From assembly GCA_040954595.2 (NCBI GenBank), contig CM082596.2:2728001-2792000 (forward strand): a stretch of 64,000 nt of DNA, given 5' to 3'. This DNA is from Balanoglossus misakiensis (lineage: Eukaryota; Hemichordata). The position numbers were made by a program, and so were the translations under genes. This document shows, piece after piece, positions 27,001 through 39,346 of this stretch. The stretch's first letter is position 1; the number at the start of each line of letters is the position of its first letter. The notes under the pieces were generated by a model, which saw only the letters and a list, made by a program, of their open reading frames with translations, ran no database searches and had not been told where the DNA came from.

Positions 27001-30000
27001 TACAATTGTTCTCCCCAGGAATTCCTGATGATAAGGGAGTGGTTATTTTGCATAACAATACAAACTAATGTTATGTTAATGTGTCTCTATTGTTTTTTCC
27101 CACTACTGGTCATTACGCTGGGAAGAACAGGAGTTGAAAAATATTGCAGACTAAAGAGAAGTGAAACTTTTTTCTGATCTTACCCACGTCTGACAAAAAA
27201 CCTCAGCAAATAAACAATAAAATATATTGCATGCTGTCGACAGATGCCACGCACAGGTTAATTTTCCCACAGCAAAGTTCTCACCCACAGGGGCGTACAT
27301 GTAGTCCTCCAACGCGATTACTATTTGCGAAGAAATGAAACAGAATTGGGTCAACGTTATTGATTTAAAGTAGACCATACATATTCTGATCCTTTGTACA
27401 TCATCAGCTGAACAAACACAGTGGACATGACAACACAGAAATTTCATGATAACACCAGAATGGCCATGGAATCAAGTCTTGGCCGGAATGCAGTGATGCA
27501 GATAATAGCCGGTCAACTGAGTCCAAACGCCCACATGTGAATGAATGGCTACAATGGCTCCAAACCCCATAGAAACACATATTCATGAGCAAATTGTATG
27601 CGCTTTGACTGACTGTTACTTGTCCACCATCAGTTACAAAACATATCTCCATCCCTGGATTGTAACATCCACAGCGGGAGAATCGGAAATCAATATCCTG
27701 TTGAATACAGAACACACATTTTCCACAAATGATGAAAGGCACTTCTGGGAGATGTGGCCTCATAAAAACTAAACTCCTCCAAATAATTTCCATACATCAT
27801 TACCTCACAGTTTGCATCATCAATTGTTGAGACCACCGTTGTAAGGCACACATCTTTACCTTTTTGCAAGTTTGGCAACAAAGGTGACGACTGAGATGAT
27901 TTGATTGGCTCATTAAAATTTGAAATGTTTTCCTTCATTTTGATAGCAACAACAGTCGAGCTATTTAAGTGTCAGAGATTGTTCAAACATCCAAGACAGG
28001 CTGTTTGCCAAAGCATATGTCTAACCTGAACGTACGTCATATTAATGAATATTTACAGACACTGCCGGAGAGCCGACAAAGCTGAGCTACGCAGGAAATG
28101 TCAGGATGTCACACTCATTTAAAATTCAACAGGCAAAGGAAATCTGCTTTGAAGCTTCATGTATACTCTGACTTCACAGAACAAATCAAGTCTAAGTGAT
28201 TGAAATTAATCTTAGTACAGCTGCTATAAAATAGCACACATGTATGTCTACACAGGCAAGTAACACACACTCAAAGCAACATTAAAATTTAACCATTTAT
28301 ATTCAACGTGACCACTTTCTTATTTTGAATTTTAAATTATACATTTTTTATCCACTGCATACATAAAATATACATGCATTTACAAACAACCTGGCTATCC
28401 AGGGATAGAAAAAGTAGCATATCGAACAAATGATAATTGAGGTTTTGGCTTTTGACAAAATTCAGCTGCTTTTCCAGATTTTCTGATGTTCTTGAAAACC
28501 TCCAGCTACCAGTGAAAGAGTGCCGACTAGTGACTCATACACATGTCAACGTTCATACGGCATTTCGTTGAATTGTTATTAATGTTTGTGCAACAGGTGG
28601 ACCCCACTGCACCCCAATACAATGACTTTCACTGTCTCTCAGATGAGACACAATAGGAATGCCAATATTAGCCACAACCACGGTGTTTGCCATTACCACA
28701 ACAGATGACATCAACGCAGTCACAGAACTTGAGTACAGCACAAGTGTAGTAGCTACAGTAGTCATCACAAATCGAAACCAATGACTCAGCGTATACTGCT
28801 GGTTTTTCACCAGTAACCAGTCCTATAAAACTACACAGCTAATACGTTTGTATTGGGTTTTTGTGTTTCAAACATTCAGTCATTCCCATCTGTCCAAACA
28901 GTGGCAGAATTGCCACACTTGTTCAAGTACATTGTGTTGTTCGTTTGCAAGAAATTCTGCAATGACTTGCGAACATCAGGTGCCACTCTCTACCGATACT
29001 TTACAAATACCATTTCACCTAGCAATCAGGTTGTAAACCTGAAATCTGATCAGGTTAAACACCATAGTCCCCGTATCGACCGGTGTGGAATGTATGCTAT
29101 GGACATTTCTTTTAGAAAGGGGTTCATTTTACCACTCTGGCAATTACCAACTCAAAGGTGTTTTAACCTTCCCTTTAATATGTTGACATACAGGTCTGGT
29201 ACAGTTACACCGATAGAAAACACATACACACACAGGACTGGATTAGGGCTCCATTTATCCATTGTCACCATTGTCTGATTTGGCAAAGCTTCATTATATA
29301 TAAAGACAATGATATTCACCACAAATAAATACAACAATGGAGAAGATGACCACTGTGTCTTTTGTTTCCACTTTTGAGCGTATCACTTTTGTACCAGACT
29401 CACCAATATTTGCATTCTGTGCAGTATGACAATATGTGCTTTGATGGCTTTGCAGCATCCATGTTCTGCTTTGCATTGACCCTGCTCCAGGGTCTATGAT
29501 TGTATGTACGCTTGAGAGAATTGGCAGCAAATTGGCCAAAAACTGTACACTGTATGTACTCGACGCATGACTGATACATTGGCTATGCTCAATTTCCTTG
29601 GCTTAAACTAGTTAAAGACTTTTGTGTGCTCATACTCCATCTAAATGTGTTCAGAATGTATAACACATACACAATACACTGTACATGTTTATATACAACT
29701 GAGCCAGAATAATGACAGTTTCTCAACGGGGAGAACTTAACTTCTGCCAGCACAAGCAATCAGATCATCCCATTAAAGGTTATTCGCGCTTGACATCTAT
29801 TGACACGTACATTGTAATATCACACACTCAGTCAAATCATCATACATAAAAGCCCACCCATGGACCACATCAAGTTTTAGAACATTTTTTCCCAAACAGA
29901 AAACATGTTTATGCCATCATAGCACATTCCCATAAACAGGATGAGTCTGAAACAGGCCACGCTAAATTCATCCCAATCAGCTGTTTACAAACACACGTAC

Positions 30001-32568
30001 TGCGAGATTTAACAAACGGGGATTGATTTCCTACCACTAAGATCAGTTGTTTTTGATGTGAAACTGAAATTACCTACTGGGGTCAGGACCTTTGGAGCGT
30101 AAAAGCCAGCTGGTTTCATTGGGATCACCAAAGGTTATAACTCTGCCTCTTGTTTAGCATGAAGCACAAATCAATCGTCTCTGGTATAGATAGATACCGT
30201 GAGGAAAAGAGCACTTAATTTTATTTGAAACAATTTCTTGCAATTTATGAACTGCTATGTAGTGTTAGTGCAAGTAGATATTTTGCTTAGTACATTAACC
30301 AAAATTACCAAAAGACCCAAAAAGTTTGCAACACATAAAATTATCAAACTACACAAAATTTCATTTTACAATATACAGGGTTATATCTTTTCCACGTGTA
30401 ATCAATATTGTGGGCATTTTATGACCAACTAATCCGGAAAGAAATTAGCTTATAAAATTTTACATTAAGTATCGAATGGATCCGGGCTCTTTTTATAATT
30501 TAGAAACGGATGCAGATTATGTAATGCCCACATACTATCTGTCCATTCAAGTTTGCTATGAGGCATTAATTCCAAAAACAAATGCTTCAATGTCATGTAA
30601 ATTATTGGCACAGACCAGAGACGTTTATATTCATTGCTATGAAGGGAGTCTAAAATGTTCAGGGCAGTAAAAGTGAATACATGAGATATATGAGAGAGTA
30701 TCGACGATTCGAACATGCAATCTAACCGAACCAGAACCAAATCTCCTTGCTAAGGGGGCCAGCCTTCAGAATGACCGAGCCACTTTGCCATTAAACACAG
30801 CATTATCCCATGAACTACCAGACGATAAATAGTGACCCCTTTGATTCATGACCGAGAGATTCTATCCTTGTTTCATGTCAAACAAACCTTTGGCATTACC
30901 GGTATTTAGAGAACAGCTCAGTAAAGCAGAGGAAATGTGTTGTTTTGAATAGTTACTCTGACTGTCAATCAGTGAAAGTTCATCTTCCTTCCGAATTCAA
31001 TTTCCTCTGTCTCACTTTTAAATTTTTTAAATTTGTGTGCAACACATTGCACTCATTACGGTCATCGGAATGAGTACACATGCTCATTTCAATTCGTATC
31101 AACATTGTTTAAGCGGTTGCTGGGGACAGTGCAAACACGTGCAGTTAAACATTTCCAGCATTTTACAATTAATATTATTAGACTCCCTTGGGTATGTCCA
31201 CTGTGCTTGAACTCAAATGAACACGCGTGGTGGCCATATGCATCCTCGGCCAAACACCTAAGGGACTGCTCAGTTCTACAAAAGTGAAAACGCACATTTT
31301 AATTACGTCGAGATAGGATAACAAGCTGGTGTGCTCCCTCTTTCTTCATAATTAGCTTCCGCGAAGCAATCAGAAACTCATACATCTACCCTAAACACTT
31401 TGATTGGGGTCATTTCTAAATCTCACCTATTCACGAACAAGACTACAGACCTGATCTCTGGCTAAAAATTAAAACCACGTAGAAACATCACATGGTTAAA
31501 AAGTTAACACTCAGTGCGTGACAGCTTGCATGATCATTGGATCAACAGTCGTGATGTTGGATCGCCTTGAAAATTTCCATATTCATTTCCTATAGAAACA
31601 TTCACAGACAAGCCTTTTCATTAGTTAAATAGAGAAACAGACAATACATCACATATGCATGAATTTCCTACGTATGTGCTATCGCTAGGGCTGTTTTTCA
31701 GGCATATTTGTTAATGGTAGGTCTATTTTTTAAAAGATGACCTGAAGATGGGGCGAAATTACTGCACAGTTTAGTTTAAAAACAATTCTATATTTGGTGC
31801 CATTATGGCTTTGCGTATAAGTTATATAAATCTTTATTTTAACAAACAACACGTCAGTGTTCTCCCCAGAACAATTAAAGAGTATCAGCCAATACCCTTT
31901 AATTTGAGGGAAACAATAGAAGCTCATTATCATAACAATGGCTTATATTGTTATGAAAATTAGCCAATACTGTATCAAACTCCTGGGGATAACACTGCAT
32001 GTACAAAAATGGGAATATCAATTTAATTGATATTCCCATTTTCAGATCATATGAAAAAAATAATTAACACCTACTGCCCCTTTAATTAAATGTAGAATGT
32101 ACCAGTTTACGGTGGTCTATTTATATTAATCAATTATTGTGGGTTAATATTACTCCGTTGGGAAAATTGAACTTCAGTCCGCCCTGGGACTGTACATAGA
32201 ATAACGCCGGATATTGTGATAATAATGCGTTCTCACCACTTATCAATACATTTCTTTTTCTGTGTGTGTGATAACATTTCTGATGTCAGCTCAGTCTGCG
32301 AACTGGGGATAATAATGTGATGATATTGCCACTTACCGTAACTTGAATACCCTTCTGCAATTTCACCATTCGCATTCTCTTTCGCCAAGGCCTGGACGTA
32401 CTGTTTACTTTTGTCAATGATTTCGGCTTTCAGTCTCTCACTTTCCTTCGATGAGTTGCTATTACTCCTCAGCAACACGTAGTTCGTAAAAGTGCAGATC
32501 CATAGAAACGAGAAAAACGCCAAGAAAAACCCCATCTTCCGGGACGTTATATAGCGATGCTTTCTCAT
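8307..32568 (-). CDS. MGAT5: Alpha-1,6-mannosylglycoprotein 6-beta-N-acetylglucosaminyltransferase V
   Basis: GnT-V, the Golgi enzyme that adds the beta-1,6-GlcNAc branch to complex N-glycans using UDP-GlcNAc. Fifteen coding exons (minus strand): 32568-32337, 18312-18061, 17798-17716, 17486-17397, 17104-17027, 15113-14949, 11831-11662, 11361-11227, 10981-10848, 10658-10528, 10429-10271, 10089-9943, 9676-9482, 9036-8876, 8505-8307. All introns are GT-AG and every phase joins, giving 776 aa (human about 741). Residues 12-33 are the type II anchor. Human-like blocks run in order: YDLKKTMAVLLDSIL, IENWCPVLPWR, LVHLGLLTKESGFKIAETAFSGGPLGELVQWSD (split across the exon), LIYIDIVGLKQFKK, GTEPAF, WGKWSLNPLQF, LGFPYEGPAPLEAIANGC and the cysteine-rich end VCPCRDY..GQVALC. 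Intron 1 is about 14 kb. MGAT5B is less likely because the stem and C-terminus match MGAT5. A possible 93-bp cassette exon lies in intron 5. Confidence 0.95.
9482..11831 (-). CDS. MGAT5: MGAT5 exons 7-13: GT-B catalytic domain
   Basis: Exons 11831-11662, 11361-11227, 10981-10848, 10658-10528, 10429-10271, 10089-9943 and 9676-9482 encode residues 301-657. The opening ILVHLGLLTKESGFKIAETA is almost identical to human. The glutamate in PLGELVQWSD matches the residue I recall as the human catalytic base (Glu297). The donor-binding half carries LGLGFPYEGPAPLEAIANGC-type sequence (here FIGLGFPYEG). There are no internal stops or missing blocks. Confidence 0.95.
14949..15113 (-). CDS. MGAT5: MGAT5 exon 6
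   Basis: 165 bp, 55 codons, phase 0 at both ends. The product (ENEEKFAWMKTRINMMWESKW..AAKALSSKQDL) aligns with human KKHEEFRWMRLRIRRMADAW..IKSLAEKQNL, just before the glycosyltransferase fold. A TG-rich microsatellite lies just upstream of its acceptor, inside the preceding intron. Confidence 0.93.
16182..16274 (-). CDS. MGAT5: Possible MGAT5 cassette exon (31 codons, phase 0/0)
   Basis: Between exons 5 and 6, a strong acceptor (TTTCATTTCTACTTTGTAG) precedes 93 stop-free bases and a fair donor (ATG|GTAATG). Both flanking exons end in phase 0, so inclusion would add 31 residues without a shift. The product includes an N-glycosylation sequon (NIT) and two cysteines. Human MGAT5 joins the neighbouring segments directly at about the same length, so the exon looks optional or lineage-specific. 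It could also be a chance open stretch. Confidence 0.45.
17027..18312 (-). CDS. MGAT5: MGAT5 exons 2-5: stem and N-terminal lectin-like region
   Basis: Exons 18312-18061, 17798-17716, 17486-17397 and 17104-17027 encode residues 78-245. They hold a coiled-coil-like stem (LLDSILGRLSKLEKKV), several N-glycosylation sequons (NGT, NIT, NES, NQS), and the cysteine-bearing module DPCYKHYGVDGTECS..IYLSEIENWCPVLPWR, which corresponds to human DPCYADYGVDGTCS..NWCPHLPWR. Introns between exons 2 and 5 are short (roughly 260-290 bases). Confidence 0.9.
21889..22031. repeat. (CT)n-rich microsatellite ending in (CA)n
   Basis: Imperfect CT/TCTC runs in MGAT5 intron 1, passing into a short CA run. Confidence 0.93.
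31855..31997. mobile_element. MITE candidate with CAGTGTT..CCCCAG terminal inverted repeats
   Basis: The left end CAGTGTTCTCCCCAG and the inverted right end CAGTGTTATCCCCAG match except at one position, bounding about 143 bp of AT-rich DNA that also contains internal inverted segments (TTGTTATGA type). CA-initial ends suggest hAT affinity, but I see no clear 8-bp duplication. It is non-coding and lies just inside MGAT5 intron 1. Confidence 0.5.
32006..32042. repeat. Near-perfect 37-bp palindrome
   Basis: The 18-base arms 32006-32023 and 32025-32042 are exact reverse complements around a single T at 32024. It begins 9 bases after the MITE candidate and about 290 bases from the MGAT5 exon 1 donor. 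Confidence 0.85.
32337..32568 (-). CDS. MGAT5: MGAT5 exon 1: cytoplasmic tail, membrane anchor, start of stem
   Basis: It encodes 77 residues plus one base. A short basic tail (MRKHRYITSRK) leads to a hydrophobic segment (MGFFLAFFSFLWICTF) and a charged helical stem (KSKQYVQALAKENANG) parallel to human DLSKRYIKALAEENRN. The donor is G|GTAAGT. The first base of the split Asp codon joins to AC at 18312 to give YDLKK, exactly as in the human protein, which fixes both splice sites. Confidence 0.93.
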
Positions 32569-33995
32569 GGTGATGGCGGAAACGTGTCTATTTCACACTT
32601 GGAACAGCATTTATATCGATACAGCAAGTACTAGATCGCGGTCTTGTAAGTTGTAGTTCCACCATTTGTACCTATGGGATGAACATGATCATATAATCAT
32701 AAGCGTGGGTGCGTCTCCAGTTACAATATGGATACCCGATTACTTGTATCTATGGTTACAAGTTTACTTTAACGACCGCGAACTTGTGAATATTCAGCGC
32801 GTGCCTGGCGACGGACCGGGCGCCGCATCCGCAGCTACCGCGCTGATCGGGTTGTTTTCGTTTTGATCCCGGGTCGGGCTATGATCGATCTCCGTTGCTG
32901 GCGAATCGTTTGACGCCTTGTCTTTCTCAGCCTGTGTTTGCGAGCCCGGAAGATGTCACTCGTGTACACGCCAGAGAAGATTCAAACGTTTGCGATCAAA
33001 TGTAAACACTCAAACAGGGAAATGATAGCGACACGGAAACACACACTGCAACGACACTGTTGCACTGACTTAGCCTGGACAGGACAGTCTCCGTCCTAAA
33101 TAACACGTAATAAAGAATGACCAGTGAGATCATAAACTAGAAAGATAAAAGTTACCGTCGATCGTCATGAATACTCCGACGATACCCGACAAGGACACAG
33201 ACCAATGCATCCTTCCGCCATCTTATATGTTTCGGAGACCCCTTAACATACTTCTTAATATACAGATGATCACTTAACTTCCTGTAATTAGTGCCATCGC
33301 GGCAGCATGCAAGTTGCCCGTAACTTTTATGTTTCAAGTATATTCCAATTCAGTATATTAACTCCAATATATAAGGTGTTAGGCAACTTTATCGAAAATG
33401 AACGTTCTATTATCATTGATTATACTTGTGCAGAAATCGGTCATTTGCTGGCATGGATGTTTGATTTACACTGAAACAAACACATTTTGCGGGCTTTTCT
33501 GGGACCGCTTTATTTTCTGACATTTAACATTTAGGGAATAAATGTTGCCACAATGCCTATGGTCGAAACAATATTGCAGCATTTAAAGTCTTACATATGA
33601 AATAACTGCGGTATTTTATGAGCTGCAGCTTTTATAAACGATCAAAAGAATACACAACGAAAAATGGGAAAACGCCCCCAGTGGTTACTTCAGTAAACCC
33701 TGCTTTAGACTCGTACGCATTAATATTTTTCACAGTCAAAATATAACCTTTAATGGCATCACAAGTTTCATTCTTATAAATTTAACTCCTAAATGTTATA
33801 TAAAACCACAATTGACATTTTAAAGAGCAAAAACTTGAAAATGTGATGTTTGCATTCGCATACGTAATACTACGTCCTGAAAGAGGCTGGGTCGCCATAT
33901 TTAGCGGCGCCCTAGCGAAATTGACACGAACCCGGCTGAGAGCTGACGCGTATTATTTTGCCGATTCTGTGACAGAAACGGTCAAATCGTGAGGT
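32569..33995. promoter_or_regulatory. Head-to-head promoter region of MGAT5 and ERP44
   Basis: The start codons of MGAT5 (minus) and ERP44 (plus) are about 1.4 kb apart with no gene between. A GC- and CpG-rich patch lies at about 32795-32900 on the MGAT5 side and another at about 33890-33990 before ERP44; the middle is AT-rich. No canonical TATA box stands out. I see no certain ER-stress element. Confidence 0.6.
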
Positions 33996-34052
33996 ATGGG
34001 GTCCGTCAGCGTTGTGAGAGGATACAGTTTGGTAGTACCCGTCACATTTCTG
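33996..34052 (+). CDS. ERP44: ERP44 exon 1: start and signal peptide
   Basis: Nineteen codons ending CTG|GTGAGT. Together with the start of exon 2 they form a hydrophobic signal sequence (SLVVPVTFLLILLQTSC). The ATG is the first Met that gives a signal peptide joined in frame to the thioredoxin domain. Confidence 0.85.
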
Positions 34053-37000
34053 GTGAGTATGATGCATGCTACACTCGTCCGACTGATTATAATTGCTGAT
34101 CTTTGAGCCAAGGAACCGATTGCGAGTAATCGAAGCTAAGTATGCGGGCGATGACCCGTGCTCTTTCAATTCATTTCATTCGCTTTTAGAACCGCATCTT
34201 TATCGCCAATTATCCAAATAAATAATACAGTTAAACCAAAAACTGTAAACGTCCTAGCTGATCATCCAAATTTCCATTGGATATTGAGTTTGTTCATGTT
34301 TGTTTTGCCGTACCACGCTGCTTGGTAATGGTGGCACTACACTGTACTTCCGGGATTACTCAAACAAGTTTTCGACGTCGCCAATGTGGCGATCTCTGAT
34401 AGGCCACACATACGCATGCCCTAGATATTGGGAGATCGGCAATGCCGTCAGAAATGGGTGCTAATTATAAAGTTTACTCATCAAGCCTGTGATAATCTTG
34501 AATGGAAACACAAGCGACAGTATTGTCACTTATAAAGTTATGCTGTTTGTTTGACCCGGCTGTTGCAAGCCCAGGGGGTCAATTGCTGTGTACGTGCATT
34601 TGCATGGCTTCGTCTGTGATATACAGGATTAATCCATCGGATTATAAATAAGATATACATCTATAGCACGCTGAGTCTTATCACACTGTATGTTTGGGAG
34701 AATCAAGTACATGTATTGGGAATTAATGATTATGATTTGCCAGATGGTTTCGAATGCACTGTAATTTACATATGATTCTGTGTTGTTGCTGTGTGTACCT
34801 AATGGCAACGATCATAATTGACATTAGGTGTTTAAAAAGGCGGAAGAGCAGAATTCCATATGTTATTATTGGTGAATGTTCATAAATTACAAGATGTTCC
34901 ATCATTTAACAACAGATCATATCAGTACTTTTCCTCTCCGTTCCCCATTGGTTCAAACCTATCACTGCAGAAAAATGTGGCATTGTCGTTATTATCTTGA
35001 ACCAGTGCCACAATTATGATTTCCTGAATTTCCTTGTAATTTGACTTCTTTTTCTTTCCTTCTCCTTTCAGTTGATACTACTACAGACGTCGTGTGGGAA
35101 CACCAACATCGTCAAGCTCAACAAACAGAACTTTGATTCCATCATCAATTCTAATCAAGTAGTCTTTGTCAATTTCTATGCTGATTGGTGAGTACAAAGG
35201 GGCAGATATGCAATCATTCTTCAAGACAAATGGCTGTCTGATATCATAAATAGCACTAATATTCAGTCAGATGATGGCTTATACTGAACATATTGGGTAT
35301 AGTGAAACAGTGTTTGCTTAAGTCCAATAGTGGTGCGTTTTCTATTGAATTCTTTATAAATGAGAGCAGACTTTTTCGAGGAAAAAATTGAAATGGTTAT
35401 CCCTGTGTCTGTCAAGTGATACTGGCATGTGCAACATGTGTGCGTTTCAGGTTTTATTCATGCAGGGCTATTGTTTCCTCCATTTGGCTGTATTGTGTTT
35501 CGTCACTCTTGATGAAATCATGATTGAAAACCACCAATTCTGCTGCCATTAACAGGTGACATAAATTGCCGTACAATAAAAATAAATTATCTGAATATAT
35601 AGTCATGCGATGGAAATAAAACTGGTGGGCAATTGTGTTTAATCTGGGTCTAGTGGCCGTGTAAATGTATATTAAATTTAAGCAGATCATTGAAATCTCC
35701 CGGGGGAATAAAACTTTGTAAAAAAAATATATATATTTTTACCAAGTGTTCTGAATGAATCGACATGTATCCAGACAAACACTCCTACATGTAGTTAATA
35801 TGCTGACCCCCCAAATCGAACATCAACCATATGTGCGATAATATCATGTTTGGAAAAAACCTGTCTCCATATTGAATGTTATTGTCCACTTTTAAAGCGT
35901 TCAGGATTGAGTTCTGTTTCACACAATAATACAGGATATGAATGTGCCGTATGTTTCAGTGGCTCATGATACCTGTAACCTTTCCTCTTGCATTCTCACA
36001 TTGCTGCAGCATGCTTCATTTCATCATCAGTTAAATTAGTACAAAATTACTTTAAAAGAAGTGAGCCTCATTTTGAAATTAATGTGGCCTCCAACCGGCA
36101 GAAGATCAACAATTACAGATGAAACTGTGGTAATTTGTTGAATTACAGGAAAATATATTAAGCAATAATAATGAATGCCGTGTTTACTGGGATACAACTT
36201 TTGACCTCTGCTCGTGATACCAGCACTTTTTTCTCTCTGGATGTATTTTTGTGGCATAGCGTCATCAATTTGCATAACAGTATCCTGAAGTGAATATAAA
36301 TGAGTTTCTACTGGTGTTATAAATTTATGAGTACTTTGTGGGCGGACAGACAAATACAATGTGGCTTTGATAGTGCATGTTTTTGAATTTTAATATGAGA
36401 AAAACTACCAGTATGTACACATTTATTAATACAAAATGAAATTACAGTGCCAACTCACACCAACAGTGCCACATATAAATATACCCATTGTGTACAAGAT
36501 CATATATACTGGTATATGAAAGGTTATTGTGTGTGTGTCACAAATTTACTCAATAAGCTTGACTATTGATCATGCCTGCTCCTATCCTAACAGGTGTCGG
36601 TTTAGTCAGATGTTGAAGCCAGTCTTTGCAGACGCAGCAAGCGCCATCAAAAAGGAATTTCCTGAACCCAATCAAGTGGTGTTGGGAGAATTAGACTGTG
36701 ATGCTAATGGTAAGATGGAGTAGACATAGCCATTACACTAGGGCCCACTGAACTCTTCCCCGCCAAAATATAATGCAACATAGGCATATAACACATATGG
36801 TGGTGGTGGTGGTGCATAAATTCAAATAATGATTTGAGTTGCCACGTATCCTGTCTGTTAGTACCAGCATGTCTTCAAAATTGGAAATTTTCACCACAAT
36901 TTATTTCGATTTGTAAATGGTTGTTCGTGTGAAGGGGAAAGACAGAGAGAGAGGTTTTATTTCCAGTGCGTAAAGGGAAGGTGGAAGTACTTTTGAATGA

Positions 37001-39346
37001 AAATATGCTGGTACTTCATTTGTGCCATCATAAATATCCTAAACTATAAATGGAAGAGTGCAATATGAAAAATGCATTATCTAGCTGACGTGTACTTACA
37101 GCATTGAATTTGATAATGGATTGATCTGGTTGTACTTTATAATTGATGTCAGAACACCAAATTCGAATGTTTGAGTCACTATCAATGTCTACTAGCATTT
37201 CCATGCCATGAGTAGAAAAATTTACTGACATGTGCATTACTCATTACTCTCTCCCTCTCTCTGTCAATCAGGTGAAATCAGTTCCAGGTATCACATAACC
37301 AAATATCCAACTTTGAAGCTGTTCCGGAACGGACGGGTGGCAAAGCGGGAATACAGGGGACAGAGATCGAGGGATGCTTTTGCGTCGTACGTCCGGCAGC
37401 AACTGCAGGATCCTATCACACAGTTGCAGCAGCTTGAAGATGTGAAAACAAAACTGGATGTGAGTTTTGTTTTCTTGTGGGTTTGTTTCCAGAATGATTA
37501 AAAATTTAGAGCAGAGCATGTGGGTTTAATATTTCCATATATGCACGTACATACTGGTAGGCATAAAAGTTCAACTTCAAGTGTATCTCCAACAGCAGTT
37601 ATTGTCATGTAAATGTTATGTAAATTTCAGGAGAAGAAGAGGAATGTGATTGGTTTCTTCAACACTAAAGATTCAGTTGATTACAAGACCTACTCCAAAG
37701 TGGCCAGTTCACTGAGAGATGACTGTGTTTTTTACGCTGGCATCGGGTACGTTTTGTATTCTATGAATACATTTCTGCAACAGCTTGTTTATAATATAAA
37801 GAGATGTATCTGCGAAGCCACAGACCAACAATAGACTGAAATCTGTGTCAGGAGCATTTGTATGTGATAATCAGCATAGTGAATCTGAGATATTAACAAT
37901 TACAAATTGTGTAAATCTACCAGTTGCCAAGTCAAACCTCAAAAATGTTTACATTTGAGGAATGGTTTCTCAATGATTATTAAAACCAGACATTTTACAA
38001 TTCCTTCATTCTCTTTAAATTTCAGGGATACATTTCGACCCGAGATGACCGGGGGCAACAATATTTTATTTAGACCTCCCAGAGTAAGTACATGTATATT
38101 TTCTCTTAAGATTTCAGAAACTACACTCATGCTAAAAATGGATATGGACCTATGTTTTTGCCATGTGAATTTGATGACTTCATGATAAATAAATTCTGTT
38201 CTACATTGCAGACAAAAGACCAGGACATGCTTTATCTCGGAGCAATGACAAACTTTGAACTGCTTCACACGTGGTCAAACGATAAGTGCATACCACTGAT
38301 CCGAGAAATCACATTTGAAAATGGAGAGGTGAGTTGTTGAGAAAAAGCATTACTACGATCAAGCCCCTTGATATTGACTTGTACATGGGTTACTAAACTT
38401 TTGGTGTTAAAGATTCCTGTATGTGTAATGAGACACACAGATCTTAATTGCTGATGCTTGGTGTTGTTATTTTATCGCATAGGAATTAACAGAAGAGGGT
38501 CTCCCGTTTGTTATTCTGTTCCACACACCAGAGGACACAGCCACAGTGGCTGTATTCAACCAGATGGTTGCCAGAGAGCTGATTCACGAAAAGGGTGAGC
38601 AGTGATTTCATGCACTGACACGGAAATTGACCCCAAAAGGCCATCACCAGATGGTGAATGCCAATGAGAGTGATAACCGTTCTTGTGGTATAATCAGAGG
38701 GGATGGTATTCATTTGTGGTCACAGTACGATCACGGTAATACAGTTACATCAACCAACCCTTCCTTCTTCTGCAATTTCAGGTAGCGTCAATTTCTTGAC
38801 AGCAGACGGAACAAAATTTACCCACCCCCTGCATCACCTTGGCAAACAGCCCAAAGACCTGCCAGTTCTAGCCATTGACAGTTTTAGACACATGTACGTA
38901 TTCCCGGACATCAAAAGACTTGGGTAAGTGCATAACTGGTGTGGACTGTCACAGTGGAATTCATTCAGATTTCTCCTGACCTTCTCAACTACTGATAGTA
39001 AATACGTAGAGTAATGGTTTCATTTGAGCAAAATTGCTCTCTTTTTGTCATGTCTGTGCTCACTAAACATGATTACACTTAACACTACTAACACTGAGTC
39101 TTTTCATCCACCCATGATTTCAGGGAACCCGGTGTCTTGAAACAATTCATCGCAGACCTGCACTCGGGGAAACTCCACCGAGAGTTCCACCACGGACCCG
39201 ACCCGACAGCCGCTCCAGCCAAGACCACGCAGGGCAAAACAGAAACTGTGCAGGATCAAAAAGAGGAGACAGAGATCCCAGAAAGCACGTTTGTCAAACT
39301 GAAACCCAGCGAGAACCGCTACACATTACTCAAAGACGAGCTGTAG
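33996..39346 (+). CDS. ERP44: Endoplasmic reticulum resident protein 44 (thioredoxin-family chaperone)
   Basis: ERp44 retrieves unassembled or client proteins (Ero1, IgM and others in vertebrates) from the ER-Golgi region through mixed disulfides. Ten coding exons: 33996-34052, 35072-35187, 36594-36709, 37272-37459, 37631-37746, 38026-38083, 38212-38328, 38483-38594, 38782-38923, 39124-39346. All are GT-AG with matching phases, giving 414 aa (human about 406). Residues 1-27 are a signal peptide. The first thioredoxin domain has the diagnostic NFYADWCRFSQM motif with CRFS at 59-62, lacking the second active cysteine as in ERp44. KYPTLKLFRNG, REYRGQRS, YLGAMTNF, REITFENGEELTEEGLPF, AIDSFRHMYVF and DLHSGKLHREFHHGPDPT follow, as in human. 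The C-terminus is KDEL (human RDEL). Confidence 0.97.
35072..36709 (+). CDS. ERP44: ERP44 exons 2-3: redox-active thioredoxin domain
   Basis: Exons 35072-35187 and 36594-36709. The tryptophan codon of DWCRFS is split between them (TG|G), and exon 3 starts with the reactive cysteine. The rest (MLKPVFADAASAIKKEFPEPNQVVLGELDCD) follows human MLHPIFEEASDVIKEEFPNENQVVFARVDCD closely. Confidence 0.95.
39124..39346 (+). CDS. ERP44: ERP44 exon 10: C-terminal tail and ER retrieval signal
   Basis: It carries the histidine-rich stretch DLHSGKLHREFHHGPDPT, which is highly conserved with human and associated with zinc/pH control in vertebrates. An acidic, variable linker follows, then YTLLKDEL and the stop. 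Poly(A) signals AATAAA lie at 39554-39559 and 39610-39615. Confidence 0.95.

Larger units (their letters stand above)
18313..32336 (-). other. MGAT5: MGAT5 intron 1 (about 14 kb)
   Basis: Large first intron with donor G|GTAAGT at 32336 and acceptor TTTGGCAG at 18313. I found no convincing embedded gene. It contains a pyrimidine/CT-rich microsatellite, a poly(C) tract (about 26741-26753), a possible hAT-type MITE and a near-perfect palindrome close to the donor. Open frames, including a 141-codon plus-strand frame at 28853-29278, show no domain or splice support. Confidence 0.8.

Noticed and set aside
28853-29278. 141-codon plus-strand frame in MGAT5 intron 1
   Set aside because: No domain, signal or flanking splice sites; composition looks like AT-rich chance sequence and it lies inside a large intron.
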